The translations under genes and the position numbers were made by a program. The notes under the pieces were generated by a model. It was not told the origin of the DNA. It did no database searches and saw only the letters and a program-made list of their open reading frames with translations. This document shows positions 36,632 through 44,899 of a DNA stretch of 64,000 nucleotides, piece after piece. Origin of the DNA: Prevotella sp. (GTDB lineage: Bacteria; Bacillota; Clostridia; Oscillospirales; Ruminococcaceae); NCBI GenBank assembly GCA_023663025.1, contig JAMPIC010000003.1, forward strand, positions 12,036 through 76,035, in the 5' to 3' direction. Position 1 is the first letter of the stretch. Every line of letters begins with the position of its first letter.

Positions 36632-37525
36632 TTAATTATTTACCGCGTCTTTAACGTGGTCTGCGTAAATATTCTGCACCGCTTCAATCTCTCCGAGACC
36701 TTTAAGCACGCACTCAACCTCGAAGCCTTCGTTTGTGAGAACTGTTTTCCAGGAATCCTCCTCGTCGCCTGCCATATCGTTGTTTGCGTGGTCGCCTGCA
36801 ACCACCATAAGAGGCTGCAAAACTACATTTTTGTAACCTCCCGCTTTTACCGCCGTGACGATGTCGTCAAGTGAAGGAGTTGCCTCGACAGTTCCGACAA
36901 AATAATTTGCCGCATTTTTTGAAGCAAAGGTTTCCTGAAGTTTTGCGTAAGTGGAATTAGCGCTGTGTTCCGTGCCGTGACCCATAAAAACGATTGCTGT
37001 TTCGGCATTGTTGTACGCGCTTGTGTCCTCGATAAGGGCATCCGCAACGCGGGAATAATCCTCGTCCGAAGTAAGCAGCGGCGCACCCACGGAAACTTTG
37101 TCAAACTTGTCTCTGTTTGCGTCCACAGCCGCAATAAGGTCATCGTATTCATAGCCGCTCATAACATGCGTCGGCTGAATAACAAGGGTTTTCACGCCGT
37201 CGTTTGCAAGCCTTTCAAAAGCCTCGTCAACGTTGTCTGTTTCGATATTATCTCTTTCCTTGAGAATGTCGATTACGGTCTGCGCGGTAAAGGCGCGTCT
37301 TACCTCGTAATCGGGGTTTGCCGCCGCAATTGCTTTTTCAACCGCACCGATAGTTTTTTCACGGCTGTCATTGTAGCTCGTTCCGAAGCTGACCGTGAGA
37401 ATTACGGGTTTTTCTTCCGAACCGACGTCGGAATTATCCGATGAATTGTCCCGTCCTCCGCAGCCCGCGAGCATTAGCGTACTTAAAAGCAGCGCGGTTA
37501 AAATTCCTCTTTTTCTGATTTTCAT
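36632..37525 (-). CDS. cbiK: Lipoprotein CbiK-type sirohydrochlorin cobaltochelatase
   Basis: The 297-residue protein has a lipoprotein signal (lipobox MLAGC, Cys22), a short acidic linker, then a complete CbiK domain. The metal-site His residues appear in MGHGTEHSAN and VVAGDHANND; VEATPSLDDIV is another family motif. CbiK inserts cobalt into sirohydrochlorin or factor II and is usually cytoplasmic, so an external lipoprotein form is unusual; an exported CbiK is known in Desulfovibrio. It lies between the ABC transporter genes and the adenosyltransferase gene. A scavenging or metal-handling role outside the cell is inference. Confidence 0.9.
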   Translation of the reverse strand: MKIRKRGILTALLLSTLMLAGCGGRDNSSDNSDVGSEEKPVILTVSFGTSYNDSREKTIGAVEKAIAAANPDYEVRRAFTAQTVIDILKERDNIETDNVDEAFERLANDGVKTLVIQPTHVMSGYEYDDLIAAVDANRDKFDKVSVGAPLLTSDEDYSRVADALIEDTSAYNNAETAIVFMGHGTEHSANSTYAKLQETFASKNAANYFVGTVEATPSLDDIVTAVKAGGYKNVVLQPLMVVAGDHANNDMAGDEEDSWKTVLTNEGFEVECVLKGLGEIEAVQNIYADHVKDAVNN

Positions 37526-37588
37526 AATTAAATCTTCCCTTCTTGGATTAATTTATTTTTTATGTAAAACGCGAAAAATTTCGCGGAT

Positions 37589-38344
37589 TTACCCAAAATA
37601 TTTTTTATATAAATCGGGGGAAATGCCGTAAATTTCACAAATATTTTTCTCGGTAAAAATTTCTCTCGGAACTCCTGTACAAAACATTTTCCCGTCCTTG
37701 ATACAAATAATTTTATCGGAAATTTTCTCCGCAAAATCAAGCTCGTGCATTGAAAGAATTACCCCGATATTTTTCTCGGAAACAAGCTTCCGCAAAATTT
37801 CAAAAAACATAATTTTGTGACGAATATCAAGGTGCGATGTCGGCTCGTCGAGAATTAAAATTTCCGGCTCCTGACATATCGCCCGGGCAAGCATTACACG
37901 CTGCCGCTGACCGTCGCTTACGCTGTTAAAATCGGCGTCGGCAAAATCCTGCATTTCTACCGCCTCAATTGCGTTTTCTGCAATTTTTTTATCGTTTTCC
38001 GAAAGCAAACCGAACCGCCCCGTATAGGGGTATCTGCCGGTTTCAACAACGTCCCGGCAGGTCATAAGTTCGGGACGAATGCGGTCGGTAAGCAGCACTG
38101 AAAGCGTTTGGGACATTTCTGCGGGAGTAATTTTTTCTGCGTTTTTTCCCGCTATAATTACGTCCCCGAAAAGGTATTCAAGATACCCTGCGAGGGTTTT
38201 TAAAATTGTGGATTTTCCCGCGCCGTTCGGTCCTATAAGCGTGAGAATTTCGCCCCGCTTTACCTCGAAATTCACGCCGCTTGCCACAATATTTTTTTCG
38301 TAGCCGACCGATAAATTTTCGGCGGAAATTACGGTTTTTTTCAT
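37589..38344 (-). CDS. btuD: Corrinoid/iron-type ABC transporter ATPase
   Basis: The 251-residue ATPase has Walker A GPNGAGKST, Walker B ILILDEPTSHLD and switch His in SMHELDFA. The ABC signature reads SVSDGQRQR, with Asp in place of the usual Gly, as often seen in FecE/BtuD proteins. I chose the ATG at 38344, which overlaps the end of the permease gene by 4 bp; the open frame runs further upstream without family similarity. With the permease and binding protein next to it, it should power corrinoid uptake. The riboswitch supports B12 over iron-siderophore. Confidence 0.9.
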   Translation of the reverse strand: MKKTVISAENLSVGYEKNIVASGVNFEVKRGEILTLIGPNGAGKSTILKTLAGYLEYLFGDVIIAGKNAEKITPAEMSQTLSVLLTDRIRPELMTCRDVVETGRYPYTGRFGLLSENDKKIAENAIEAVEMQDFADADFNSVSDGQRQRVMLARAICQEPEILILDEPTSHLDIRHKIMFFEILRKLVSEKNIGVILSMHELDFAEKISDKIICIKDGKMFCTGVPREIFTEKNICEIYGISPDLYKKYFG

Positions 38345-39366
38345 TGCAGTTCGCCCCGCTTTCTGCGTACCATTATGACGATTACAACAGGTGCGCCGAA
38401 CACTGCCGTAACGGTGCTTATGCTTAATTCCGACGGCGACAGAACCGTCCGCGCAAGCATATCGCAGAACATGCAAAAAATGCTTCCCGAAATAAAACAA
38501 GCGGGTATCATCACAAGGGGTTTTGACGTTTTAAAAATTATTTTTGCAATATGCGGAACAGCGATTCCCACAAAGGAAACAGGTCCCGCAAAAGCCGTAA
38601 CGCAGGCGGAAAAAAGTCCCGAAAGAATTACAAGCTCAGCTTTTAAAAGCTTGATATTTACTCCTGAATTTTTCGCGTAATTTTCACCCAGCATATACGC
38701 GCCGATTGGTTTTGAAATGAAAAGCGTGCCGATAATTCCAACCGCCGTTATTGCGGAAATTATTTTAACGTCAGTCATATCGGTGCCCGAAAAAGTGCCG
38801 TTCGACCAGTCATGCAGATTTACAATATCGGAATCGTCGGCAAATGTCACGATAAAATCCGTTACCGCCGAGCAGATGTAGCCGACCATAATTCCGCAGA
38901 CCACCAACATTGACATTTGCTTCATTTTTTTTGATACCGCAAGCACAAATCCGAGGGAAAGCATAGCCCCCGCAAACGCCGCCGTTACCATGAATCCCGA
39001 GCTTACCGAGCGAAAAAAATTTGAGACGACTATCACTGAAGCGGCAACCGTAAGCTTCGCTCCCGAGGACACGCCGAGGACAAAAGGTCCGGCAATAGGA
39101 TTGTGAAAAAAAGTCTGTAAAAGATACCCCGAAAGAGAAAGTCCGCCGCCCAGAAGCATTGCCGCCAGCGCCCGCGGTATACGGATTTTCCAAAGAATAT
39201 CCGTAACGTTTTCAATATTTTTTCCGAAAAGAGAGCGAGTTATTTCGGCAGGCGAAATCCGCGTGCTTCCGATAAAAATATTTGCGGAAAATACCGAAAA
39301 AAATAAAATTATCAGCAGTGCAAACGCCGTAAAGCAACGCTTTTTCACTCTATTCATTTTGCTCAC
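38341..39366 (-). CDS. btuC: Corrinoid/iron-type ABC transporter permease
   Basis: The 341-residue protein has about nine or ten membrane segments and matches the FecCD/BtuC permease family: RIPRALAAMLLGGGLSLSGYLLQ near the start and a late FVGIAVPHIAKII. Its ends overlap the neighbouring ATPase and binding-protein genes by 4 bp each, which shows tight coupling. The B12 specificity is inferred from the riboswitch and neighbours. Confidence 0.9.
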   Translation of the reverse strand: MSKMNRVKKRCFTAFALLIILFFSVFSANIFIGSTRISPAEITRSLFGKNIENVTDILWKIRIPRALAAMLLGGGLSLSGYLLQTFFHNPIAGPFVLGVSSGAKLTVAASVIVVSNFFRSVSSGFMVTAAFAGAMLSLGFVLAVSKKMKQMSMLVVCGIMVGYICSAVTDFIVTFADDSDIVNLHDWSNGTFSGTDMTDVKIISAITAVGIIGTLFISKPIGAYMLGENYAKNSGVNIKLLKAELVILSGLFSACVTAFAGPVSFVGIAVPHIAKIIFKTSKPLVMIPACFISGSIFCMFCDMLARTVLSPSELSISTVTAVFGAPVVIVIMVRRKRGELQ

Positions 39367-40511
39367 CCGCTTTCAAGCTTAAATAAAAATACAGGCGGAT
39401 TTTCCTCGGTATTTTCAGTAAAAATTAAATTTAAATCGGAAATTACAGTGCCCAATTTCATGCTTTCCTGAAATAAATTTTCCTTCGTACACCATACATT
39501 TCCGCTTTTCACAGCTCTGAAATCCGCAAGCAATTCACACTTTGAAATTAATTCGTCAACCGTATTTATTTCGCCGCCCACCGCGCTGTTGTAAATAATA
39601 AAATCCGCGTTTTTAGCCTTGCTGTAAAACTGTTCTGTTTCCATTGTTACGGAGGCCGATGCGGTTTCGGGATCGCCCAAATCCGCGAAAATATTTTCTC
39701 CGCCCGCAAGCTCAATCATTTTTGTAACGTAGTCTCCCGACTTGCGCGTTACTGCCTGACCCGAAGCATTTATGTAAAAAAATACAGCGGTTTTTCCTGT
39801 ATTTTCGATGCTTTCAGCGGCTTCAAGAAGCGCCGCCTGTTCGTTGAAAAGCTCTGCCGCTTTTTCGTATTTTCCGCACATTTCTGCGTAAACCTTTATC
39901 CATTCGCTTCTGCCCAAAGGGTGCGGCTCATAGCTTGAAAAGTCCACAAAAACAGGTATTCCCAGTTCTTCCAGTTTTTCTCGGACTTCGGGTGAATGTC
40001 CACTCATTGTGGACTGCACCGAAAGTCCGCAGCCGCCCGTTAAAAGCAATTCGTAATCCGGCTCGCGGTATTTTCCCGCGTAAATAATTTCGCCTTTTTT
40101 CATTGCGTCCGCAGCGTATTCTATATGCCAGTCCTCGGCTTTTGCGCCCGAAAATTTTATGAAATTTCCGCACTCCAATTCTGCAAAAAGTCCCATTGCA
40201 GAGGTTGCCGCAAGATAAATATTTTCAATCGGCTGATTTAAAACGGTAATTTTTTCGTCAATATTTTCAGGCGGAATTTTTCCATCGGGAACAATTAAAA
40301 ATTTTCCTCCGTCCATGGTTGAAATAAGCGAAAATCCGCCCTCGTAACGGTCTATCGCAAATTGTTCCGCGTAAGAATTTTCTATCCTTTCGGAAAATGT
40401 CAGCCCCTTGATTTCAACGGGGTTTGCGGGTATTCCGTCCGCCTCTTTGCAGCCGCACAGAAGCAACAGAAAAATTGCCGGATAAATTAAAAAAACAATT
40501 ATTTTTTTCAT
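39363..40511 (-). CDS. btuF: Corrinoid/iron-type ABC transporter binding lipoprotein
   Basis: The 382-residue protein has a lipoprotein signal (LLLLCGC) and a periplasmic-binding fold of the BtuF/FecB type (GHSPEVREKLEELGIPVFVDF and AGGENIFADLGDPETASASV). It should capture corrinoid at the outer membrane face and deliver it to the permease whose gene it overlaps by 4 bp. It ends in a short tail of the anchored protein operon, one base after the upstream gene. Confidence 0.88.
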   Translation of the reverse strand: MKKIIVFLIYPAIFLLLLCGCKEADGIPANPVEIKGLTFSERIENSYAEQFAIDRYEGGFSLISTMDGGKFLIVPDGKIPPENIDEKITVLNQPIENIYLAATSAMGLFAELECGNFIKFSGAKAEDWHIEYAADAMKKGEIIYAGKYREPDYELLLTGGCGLSVQSTMSGHSPEVREKLEELGIPVFVDFSSYEPHPLGRSEWIKVYAEMCGKYEKAAELFNEQAALLEAAESIENTGKTAVFFYINASGQAVTRKSGDYVTKMIELAGGENIFADLGDPETASASVTMETEQFYSKAKNADFIIYNSAVGGEINTVDELISKCELLADFRAVKSGNVWCTKENLFQESMKLGTVISDLNLIFTENTEENPPVFLFKLESG

Positions 40512-40512
40512 T

Positions 40513-40941
40513 TTATTTTATCTTCCTTTTTGCAGCAAAAACGACTGCCAAAACGGAAATTGCAAGAACAGCCGCTGCGGAAAAATATATAAAAATTCCC
40601 GCCGGATTATCGGTTGATTTAATTGTTGAAGAATTAAATTTTATTGTGTATTCAATTATATGCGGCTCGCTCATAGCAACGGTTTCCGCAAGCATGGGAA
40701 TGTCACTGTCAAGAGCGGGAACGGCAATTATGAACGTAGAATTTCCCTTGGAATTAACGGGATAATATGTTGTTCCTTCCACTTCCATATAGTCATAATT
40801 GGGACTGCTCCAAACAATTTCCGCTGTAATTTCGCCGTCCGAAATTTGAATATCTGCGGGCGATTTTATGCTTGCTCTGCCGCTTCCGCCGCTTAAAATT
40901 ACCTCAGCGGTGTAATTGCCGTCGTCAAATTTTTGCTTCAT
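40513..40941 (-). CDS. Tail-anchored protein heading the corrinoid operon (paralogue A)
   Basis: The 142-residue protein starts MKQKFDDGNYTAEVILSG, has one beta-rich domain and a C-terminal membrane segment (about residues 118-137) before KRKIK. I chose the ATG at 40941 because GGGAGG lies just upstream and the sequence before that is the riboswitch terminator. No signal peptide precedes the domain, unlike the related protein at 36021-36569, so its topology is uncertain. The shared domain in two genes of one B12-controlled operon suggests corrinoid binding or transfer, but that is inference. Confidence 0.7.
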   Translation of the reverse strand: MKQKFDDGNYTAEVILSGGSGRASIKSPADIQISDGEITAEIVWSSPNYDYMEVEGTTYYPVNSKGNSTFIIAVPALDSDIPMLAETVAMSEPHIIEYTIKFNSSTIKSTDNPAGIFIYFSAAAVLAISVLAVVFAAKRKIK

Positions 40942-40954
40942 AATTCCTCCCAAA

Positions 40955-40989
40955 TAACAAAAATGCGCTTTTACCAAAGTAAAAGCGCA
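40955..40989 (-). terminator. Expression-platform terminator of the cobalamin riboswitch
   Basis: On the minus strand TGCGCTTTTAC pairs with GTAAAAGCGCA and is followed by TTTTTGTT. It lies between the aptamer and the first gene, so B12 binding probably promotes termination here. Confidence 0.85.
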
Positions 40990-41086
40990 CAACAAAAAGA
41001 CGTATATATCCGCAAAAATTTTTCACCGAAATTGCGGTCATATCCGTTTAAACGTACTGCCAATTACTCGTGGCATGAAAATAAAA

Positions 41087-41279
41087 TTTTCCGTACAAAC
41101 AGCAGGCAGGTCTCCCGGCTTATGCCTCAACGCTCGGAAAAGTCTTCCCAAAATGAATTTCAGTGACATAATTCTTTCCTTGCTCCGCAATTACGGTGAC
41201 GAGTTCGTACAGGATTCGCACCTGTTTCCCTTTTCACCGGATCGATTTTCATGCGAAAATATCCGACACCTGCTGTTTT
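41087..41279 (-). ncRNA. Cobalamin riboswitch aptamer
   Basis: On the minus strand the region opens with AACAGCAGGTG and closes with CCTGCTGTT, forming stem P1. Inside is GGGAAACAGGTGCGAATCC, the conserved B12 box (at 41212-41230), a TCACTG motif (near 41160) and AAGCCGGGAGACC near the 3' end, all in the order expected. It precedes the corrinoid uptake operon and would turn it down when B12 is plentiful. Confidence 0.95.
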
Positions 41280-41307
41280 ATTAAATTTTCAAGATAGATA
41301 CAACATT

Positions 41308-41336
41308 ATTTTATCACTAAATAATTGTTTTGTCAA
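41308..41336 (-). promoter_or_regulatory. Promoter of the corrinoid operon
   Basis: On the minus strand TTGACA (41331-41336) and TAAAAT (41308-41313) are 17 bp apart, just upstream of the riboswitch. Confidence 0.85.
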
Positions 41337-41537
41337 GATATTTTTACATAAAATTTCTGCGTCACGGAAAACTGGATTATATCCTTTTTGTTCGTTTTGC
41401 ATGCAGAATTTCATCGTTCAGTATTTTGAAGCTTATTTGTCTTTTAATATTATCTTTACTTCTTATTTCAGTTGTGCGAGGTTGTCTTAATATATTTAGC
41501 GTGCTTTATAATTAATTTGTAAAATTTCAAAAAAGTA
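41337..41537. other. Divergent intergenic stretch
   Basis: This AT-rich stretch separates the divergent corrinoid and fluoride-riboswitch promoters. Short frames exist but have no ribosome binding site. I see no further feature. Confidence 0.5.
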
Positions 41538-41566
41538 TTGAAATCACGGCTCATATGTGATATAAT
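41538..41566 (+). promoter_or_regulatory. Promoter of the fluoride-riboswitch unit
   Basis: TTGAAA at 41538 and TATAAT at 41561 are 17 bp apart. Transcription would begin at about 41573, right at the aptamer. Confidence 0.85.
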
Positions 41567-41572
41567 TGAATT

Positions 41573-41635
41573 GGGAATGAGGTTCTCCCATAGATGAAAA
41601 ACATCTAAAACCGCTTGTTAAAGCTGATGACTTCT
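41573..41635 (+). ncRNA. Fluoride riboswitch (crcB motif)
   Basis: The region reads GGGAATGAGGTTCTCCCATA at the 5' side and GCTGATGACTTCTGC at the 3' side, the two conserved parts of the fluoride-sensing aptamer, with a variable ATC/GAT hairpin between. Its 3' half is also the left arm of a terminator, so fluoride binding should free transcription into the antiporter gene. Confidence 0.92.
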
Positions 41636-41667
41636 GCGATTTTACGCAGGAGCTGTCGGCTTTTTTG
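41620..41667 (+). terminator. Fluoride-controlled terminator overlapping the aptamer
   Basis: AAGCTGATGACTTCTGCG pairs with CGCAGGAGCTGTCGGCTT with small bulges, and T residues follow. The left arm is part of the aptamer, so folding of one excludes the other. Confidence 0.85.
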
Positions 41668-41687
41668 CTTTATATGGAGGAATTATT

Positions 41688-42881
41688 ATGTTGATAAGTA
41701 TTTCGTTGATTTTGTTTTCGGGTCTGCTGTTCGGAGCATTATGCAAAAAGGTGCGTTTTCCCGCGCTTTTTGGAATGATTATTGCGGGAATTATTATAGG
41801 TCCCCACGGTCTTAATCTGCTTGACAGCAGTATTTTGGGAATTTCCTCGGAGATACGGCGGATTGCCCTTATTATAATTCTCATAAGGGCGGGACTGAAA
41901 CTGAATATCGGCGATTTGAAAAAGGTGGGCAGACCTGCCGTGATGATGTGTTTTGTCCCCGCTTGCTTTGAAATTATCGGTATGATTTTGCTTGCGCCGA
42001 AATTGCTGGGATTGTCCCTTTTGGACTCGGCTGTTCTCGGCGCGGTGGTCGGCGCAGTTTCGCCCGCAGTGGTCGTGCCGAGAATGATAAATTTAATTGA
42101 CGACGGTTACGGGACGGAAAAGGGAATACCCCAAATGATACTTGCGGGGGCGTCCGTCGACGACGTGTTTGTTATTGTAATGTTTACCGCATTTACGGGG
42201 CTTGCGCAGGGCGAAAACGTGTCGCTTGCAAGTTTTGTAAACATTCCCGTATCAATAATAATCGGCGCGGCGGCGGGACTTGCGGTCGGTCTTTTAATGT
42301 TTTGGTTTTTCGCAAAATTTAAAATCAACACGGTTGTGCAGGTAATTTTGGTACTGTCGGCAAGCTTTGTTTTGAATTGGATTGAGGAAGTTTCCGCAAT
42401 TCCTTTTGCGGGACTTATCGCGATAATGGCGGCGGGTACGCAGATAAAAAGAAAATCCGCAGAAACCGCAAAAGAGCTTTCGTCCGTATTCGACAAGCTT
42501 TGGATACCATCGGAAATATTTCTTTTTGTATTGGTTGGAGCGTCAGTTGCCGCCGACAGCGTAAAAAACGCAGGATTTGCCGCCGTCATACTTATTTTGG
42601 GAGTGCTGATTTTCAGAATGGCGGGGGTGTTTATTTGCGTTGCAAAAACAAGTCTGAACGTCAAGGAAAAACTTTTCTGTATGCTTGCGTACACCCCGAA
42701 AGCCACGGTTCAAGCCGCTGTCGGCGGACTGCCGCTTGCAATGGGACTTCCCTGCGGCGGCACGGTGCTTACAGTGTCGGTTATCGCAATTCTGATAACC
42801 GCGCCGCTGGGGGCGTTTGCCATTGATTTGACTTACAAAAAATTTTTGGAGAAAAAATCTTTCCGAAAAAATATTGCGTAA
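41688..42881 (+). CDS. CPA-family cation/proton antiporter under fluoride control
   Basis: The 397-residue protein has about 11-12 membrane segments and matches the CPA (NhaP/KefB-like) exchanger family: FPALFGMIIAGIIIGPHGL near the start, then AVSPAVVVPRMI and ASVDDVFVIVMF with the paired acidic residues in the ion path. GGAGG lies 8 bp before the ATG. The fluoride riboswitch upstream indicates a role in fluoride resistance, as known for antiporters under this switch in other Clostridia. The ion it exports is not shown by sequence alone. It is a single-gene unit. Confidence 0.92.
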   Translation: MLISISLILFSGLLFGALCKKVRFPALFGMIIAGIIIGPHGLNLLDSSILGISSEIRRIALIIILIRAGLKLNIGDLKKVGRPAVMMCFVPACFEIIGMILLAPKLLGLSLLDSAVLGAVVGAVSPAVVVPRMINLIDDGYGTEKGIPQMILAGASVDDVFVIVMFTAFTGLAQGENVSLASFVNIPVSIIIGAAAGLAVGLLMFWFFAKFKINTVVQVILVLSASFVLNWIEEVSAIPFAGLIAIMAAGTQIKRKSAETAKELSSVFDKLWIPSEIFLFVLVGASVAADSVKNAGFAAVILILGVLIFRMAGVFICVAKTSLNVKEKLFCMLAYTPKATVQAAVGGLPLAMGLPCGGTVLTVSVIAILITAPLGAFAIDLTYKKFLEKKSFRKNIA

Positions 42882-42908
42882 TCATTTATATCACAACGAT
42901 TACGCAAT
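42873..42908. terminator. Bidirectional terminator after the antiporter
   Basis: ATTGCGTAATC pairs with GATTACGCAAT. The left arm includes the antiporter stop codon, and AT-rich ends serve both convergent units. Confidence 0.85.
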
Positions 42909-42929
42909 AAAATTTAAATTTCCCGCAAA

Positions 42930-44057
42930 TTACTGTTTATCCAAAACCTCGGAAGCCTCTTTCAGCAGCTTGATAATGGGCAAATGCTGAGGGCAAACTC
43001 CCTCGCACTGTCCGCAGGCTATACATTCCGCCGCCCTGCCGTGCTTTTGAACAACGCCGCCGTAAAACATCTTCGGGCGAAATTCCTCTTTATAAAGCCG
43101 CATAGTATTCACCGCGCGGAAAACGTCGGGAATTGAAATATTTTTCGGACACCCGTCCGTGCAGTAACGGCACGCCGTACAGCCGATAGTCGGGGTGTTC
43201 AGCATAATTTCCCGCACTTCTTTAATAACGTTCTTTTCCCCGTCGGACAGCGGCTCAAAATTTTTAAATGTGGCAATATTGTCCGCCATTTGCTCCTCGG
43301 TGCTCATACCCGAAAGAATGGTCATAACCCCCGTCAAGGAGCCAACAAACCGCATTGCCCAAGAGGCTGCCGACGACTGCGGACGAACCGCCTTGAATTT
43401 TTCCTCAATTTCGGGAGTGGGGTTCGCAAGCGTGCCGCCCTTGACAGGCTCCATAATTATCATCGGAATATTTCGTTTTTTAAGTATTTCGAAAAGCTTT
43501 CCCGACTGCACCACGGGGTTTTCCCAGTCCGCGTAATTAAGCTGTATCTGCACAAATTCCACCTCGGGGTGCTTGTCGAGAATGTTTTCGAGCAGTTCGG
43601 GCGAGCCGTGAAAGGAAAATCCGAAATGACGTATTTTGCCCTGTTTTTTCTTTTCTACCGCCCATGAAAAGCTGCCGTATTCCTCCTGCTTTTCGTAATT
43701 GCTGCCGTCCTCGAGGGAGTGCAGCAGATAAAAGTCCACATAATCCGTTCCCAGACGTTCAAGCTGTTCGTTAAAAATTCGGTCGCAGTCCGCCCCGCTT
43801 TGCATACACCAAGCGGGCAGCTTTGTGGCGAGGTAGAACGCCTCACGGGGATAACGCTTTACAACAGCCTCCCTGACGGCAATTTCCGACTTGCCCTCGT
43901 GATAAACGTAAGCCGTGTCGAAATAATTCAGACCCGCGTCCATATAAGCGTCAACCATACGACAGACACTATCCATATCAATTTTGCCGTCTTTTTGGGG
44001 CAGCCTCATCATACCGAAACCCAGCCTCGGCATTTTTTCAATATTTAACACATTCAT
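42930..44057 (-). CDS. Aldo/keto reductase with two 4Fe-4S clusters
   Basis: The 375-residue protein has an N-terminal aldo/keto reductase barrel (LGFGMMRLP, DTAYVYHEGKSE with catalytic Asp and Tyr, Lys in ATKLPAW, His in LLHSLEDG). A C-terminal ferredoxin-like domain holds two clusters: CTACRYCTDGCP and CIACGQCEGVCP. It should transfer electrons between NAD(P)H, a substrate and ferredoxin-type partners in the cytoplasm. It is 25 bp downstream of an AlkZ-like gene and probably cotranscribed. The substrate is unknown. Confidence 0.93.
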   Translation of the reverse strand: MNVLNIEKMPRLGFGMMRLPQKDGKIDMDSVCRMVDAYMDAGLNYFDTAYVYHEGKSEIAVREAVVKRYPREAFYLATKLPAWCMQSGADCDRIFNEQLERLGTDYVDFYLLHSLEDGSNYEKQEEYGSFSWAVEKKKQGKIRHFGFSFHGSPELLENILDKHPEVEFVQIQLNYADWENPVVQSGKLFEILKKRNIPMIIMEPVKGGTLANPTPEIEEKFKAVRPQSSAASWAMRFVGSLTGVMTILSGMSTEEQMADNIATFKNFEPLSDGEKNVIKEVREIMLNTPTIGCTACRYCTDGCPKNISIPDVFRAVNTMRLYKEEFRPKMFYGGVVQKHGRAAECIACGQCEGVCPQHLPIIKLLKEASEVLDKQ

Positions 44058-44082
44058 TCCTCCAATTTTATTTTTAAATTTT

Positions 44083-44766
44083 TTACCCGATTATTTTCAG
44101 CAATTTTTCTTTCGGTACGCTTTTAAATAATTCCGACAAATGCTCGATTATTTTTTCTTTGGACTGCTCGGGTGTTTGCAAATAAACCCGTTTCTCAAAA
44201 TCGTTTCCGAAAAACTTTTCGGGGACGGCGTACCGCGCCACGCCCCAGCCGTAGGGAACGCCGTTTTTGTCCCGCATATACTCAAAATCCGCCGTGACAA
44301 CATAGCCCTGCATTTGCAGACGGGTAATTATCGTTTCAAAGCCTTTCCGCCCGTTTTTGCCGAAACCGCCCAGCCGTTTCAGTTCCTTTGAAAGCAGGCT
44401 GTCGTGCTCGGCAATTATGTCGTAAACCGTTTTGTCGGCGTAAGGCGCGAGACCGTCCTCGTACCGCGCGTCAAAATCGTAGCTGTCCCGACGGTAATTT
44501 GCGAAATCGGGATACCATTCCGCGCTGATAAAACCCGCTTTTTTCTTGAAAAATTTCCCGTAAGCGCACCCCGTTTCCCTTATCACGGGACCTTTCCACT
44601 CCCAAGGACCGTCGTTCACGTCCGAAAACCAAAGCTCGGGCGGCGTATGCTCCTCTACGGAAAAGCCGGGTATGTCGTTTTTGAAAAACGGCAGAAATCC
44701 GTATTTTTGCACCGCTTTTGACAAGTCCGCCCGAGAACGGATTTGGAAATCGAATTTATTTTTCAT
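44083..44766 (-). CDS. AlkZ-related winged-helix protein
   Basis: The 227-residue protein begins MKNKFDFQIRSRADLSKAVQKYG and contains PPELWFSDVNDGPWEWKGPV and later GFGKNGRKGFETIITRLQ, a pattern I associate with AlkZ-related proteins. AlkZ itself is a DNA glycosylase that unhooks crosslinks; members of this shorter group have no proven role. I chose the ATG at 44766 on family grounds, although the ribosome binding site is weak. TGCTATAAT, an extended -10 box, lies just upstream. Confidence 0.75.
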   Translation of the reverse strand: MKNKFDFQIRSRADLSKAVQKYGFLPFFKNDIPGFSVEEHTPPELWFSDVNDGPWEWKGPVIRETGCAYGKFFKKKAGFISAEWYPDFANYRRDSYDFDARYEDGLAPYADKTVYDIIAEHDSLLSKELKRLGGFGKNGRKGFETIITRLQMQGYVVTADFEYMRDKNGVPYGWGVARYAVPEKFFGNDFEKRVYLQTPEQSKEKIIEHLSELFKSVPKEKLLKIIG

Positions 44767-44899
44767 TTTATTCACGTCCGTGTTTATTTTTGATAATATT
44801 ATAGCAGATTTTTTTACCAATTCTATTTACATTTTTAATAATATAAATAGCGTATTGTCGGCATTTGGCGGCAGTGTTTAGTGTGACGGCGGAAACGCC

